A stretch of DNA of 64,000 nt from Candidatus Latescibacterota bacterium. Lineage in GTDB: Bacteria; Krumholzibacteriota; Krumholzibacteriia; WVZY01. Where the stretch lies: contig WVZY01000010.1 in assembly GCA_011772205.1 (NCBI GenBank), positions 62,001-126,000 of the forward strand, in the 5' to 3' direction. Below are positions 63,208 through 64,000 of the stretch, piece after piece. Under the pieces are notes generated by a model. The model was not told where the DNA came from. It did not search any database and saw nothing but the letters and a program-made list of their open reading frames with translations. The first letter of the stretch is position 1. Every line of letters begins with the position of its first letter. Both the position numbers and the translations under genes were made by a program.

Positions 63208-64000
63208 CTAGGCCTCCTTCTCCTGCCGAAATTGCTCTCCATCCAGTGCACCCCTCCAGCTCGAGCCCCACGAATAGAACGCTATGAATGTCATCACTTG
63301 AAAAGGCAGACCAAAAACGAAAAAGAGAATCGGCAAAAATAAGAGAGACATATGATGCAAAATATACGCATGGGCCATGTATTGCACGGGGATTAGAATG
63401 CTCAAATGAAGCATCATCAATAGAGTTAGCAGGAGCTTTTTAGCAAGGTTGAAATCAAAGATGAAGTACGTGAATCCGAGCAGAATTGGAACGAGGGCAA
63501 TCAGGAATAATCCTGCTATCAGCATTCCATGTATGTATCCACTTGCGCCGTATGGGAAATACACGGGAATGAACGCAAAGAAAATCTGCGCGCAGGCATG
63601 AAAAAATACAGCGACTCGGACTAGATAGATTATTGGCAGGTAGCGCCGCGGTATCACAAAAGTGATCAAGAGAACGAGAACAGTTGCAAGACCGCCTAAT
63701 AACAAAGTGAAATAATCCGGGGGATCCGATGTTATATGAAGATACGGCACACTAAATTTATAGAAATCCCCGAGATGGTAATACGAGGTAGTGATGTATC
63801 CACCCAATCCGAGAACTGCGCGCCAGAAATCCAGAATATGGGCCCAGGCCAGGCTAACCCAGTTCAAGGTATACAGCCACCCAACGAACATCAAAAGGGG
63901 AAGTATAGCCGATGGTATTATCTTGGTAAGTTCCCGCGGCGAAGTCAGCAATGCGCGATGCTTGTAGATGATACCACCCCCATAGCCCCGGTAACGAAGT
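63208..64000 (-). CDS. C-terminal part of a membrane GT2 glycosyltransferase (partial, YaiP-like)
   Basis: The frame is open from base 63999 to the stop at 63208, so the gene continues outside the window. The visible 263 residues begin LRYRGYGGGIIYKHRALL, the post-catalytic GYG...R segment common in membrane GT2 proteins, followed by about six helices and a short tail, DGEQFRQEKEA. An internal TTG at 63951 could be mistaken for a start. Its coupling to the YaiO-like gene, seven bases away, argues for a YaiP-like enzyme making a surface polysaccharide. Confidence 0.75.
   Translation of the reverse strand, partial: LRYRGYGGGIIYKHRALLTSPRELTKIIPSAILPLLMFVGWLYTLNWVSLAWAHILDFWRAVLGLGGYITTSYYHLGDFYKFSVPYLHITSDPPDYFTLLLGGLATVLVLLITFVIPRRYLPIIYLVRVAVFFHACAQIFFAFIPVYFPYGASGYIHGMLIAGLFLIALVPILLGFTYFIFDFNLAKKLLLTLLMMLHLSILIPVQYMAHAYILHHMSLLFLPILFFVFGLPFQVMTFIAFYSWGSSWRGALDGEQFRQEKEA

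Overview
The window reads as a chromosome segment from a Gram-negative bacterium with a dense, mostly housekeeping gene set. Outer-membrane barrel proteins, a Lol/MacB-type lipoprotein export cluster, a YaiO-type barrel, TatC and export signals all point to a double membrane. A FlgD-type Ig-like C-terminal domain at the left edge, several polytopic GT-C glycosyltransferases, paired M16 peptidases and a two-subunit pyruvate dehydrogenase suggest a member of the FCB superphylum or a nearby candidate phylum (Krumholzibacteriota, Eisenbacteria or Latescibacterota type). That placement is inference; no rRNA gene is present to test it. I found no tRNA, rRNA, CRISPR array, complete insertion sequence or prophage.

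Layout. 1-7.1 kb: the end of a secreted protein, a GT-C membrane protein, a sodium:solute symporter preceded by a 33-residue partner, an MBL hydrolase, and a holin-fold/phosphodiesterase fusion coupled to a Zn-ribbon protein. 7.5-12.7 kb: one five-gene operon (LolA-like protein, two FtsX permeases, an ATPase, an outer-membrane protein). 12.8-15 kb: a sigma-54 activator with a GAF domain beside a sigma-54 transcription unit that encodes only a 29-residue membrane peptide. 15.2-20.3 kb: an active/inactive M16 peptidase pair, a DJ-1 protein and a surface beta-propeller protein. 20.4-34.3 kb: a long minus-strand housekeeping run (NCS2 permease, purM, HD-GYP, PfkB kinase, argS, rsfS, tatC, nrdR, glyA, rpiB, ilvE, phosphatase). 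34.4-38.3 kb: a barrel protein, a geranylgeranyl-reductase-like flavoprotein overlapping its own ferredoxin, and pepA. 38.2-42.1 kb: a surface-glycan group on the minus strand (GT2, deacetylase, methyltransferase, sulfotransferase).

42.1-46.9 kb is the loosest part, with long gaps, copies of a degenerate dispersed repeat, and a 3D-domain protein behind a consensus promoter and a two-hairpin leader. 47-53.5 kb holds lpdA-pdhA-pdhB-pdhC-lipB-lipA, so the lipoyl-dependent complex is encoded together with the enzymes that attach lipoate. 53.5-60 kb: a GloB-like hydrolase, an Fe-S PD-(D/E)XK nuclease, a HAMP protein, a 52-residue Zn-finger protein, a fumarase/aspartase and a monomeric aconitase. 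The right edge (60.3-64 kb) is a glycan locus: a GT-C protein, a YaiO-like barrel and the C-terminus of a YaiP-like GT2.

The most unusual item is the sigma-54 unit at 14.6-15.0 kb: a textbook -24/-12 promoter, an upstream dyad, a tiny membrane peptide with a strong ribosome site, and a factor-independent terminator, all next to an enhancer-binding protein.
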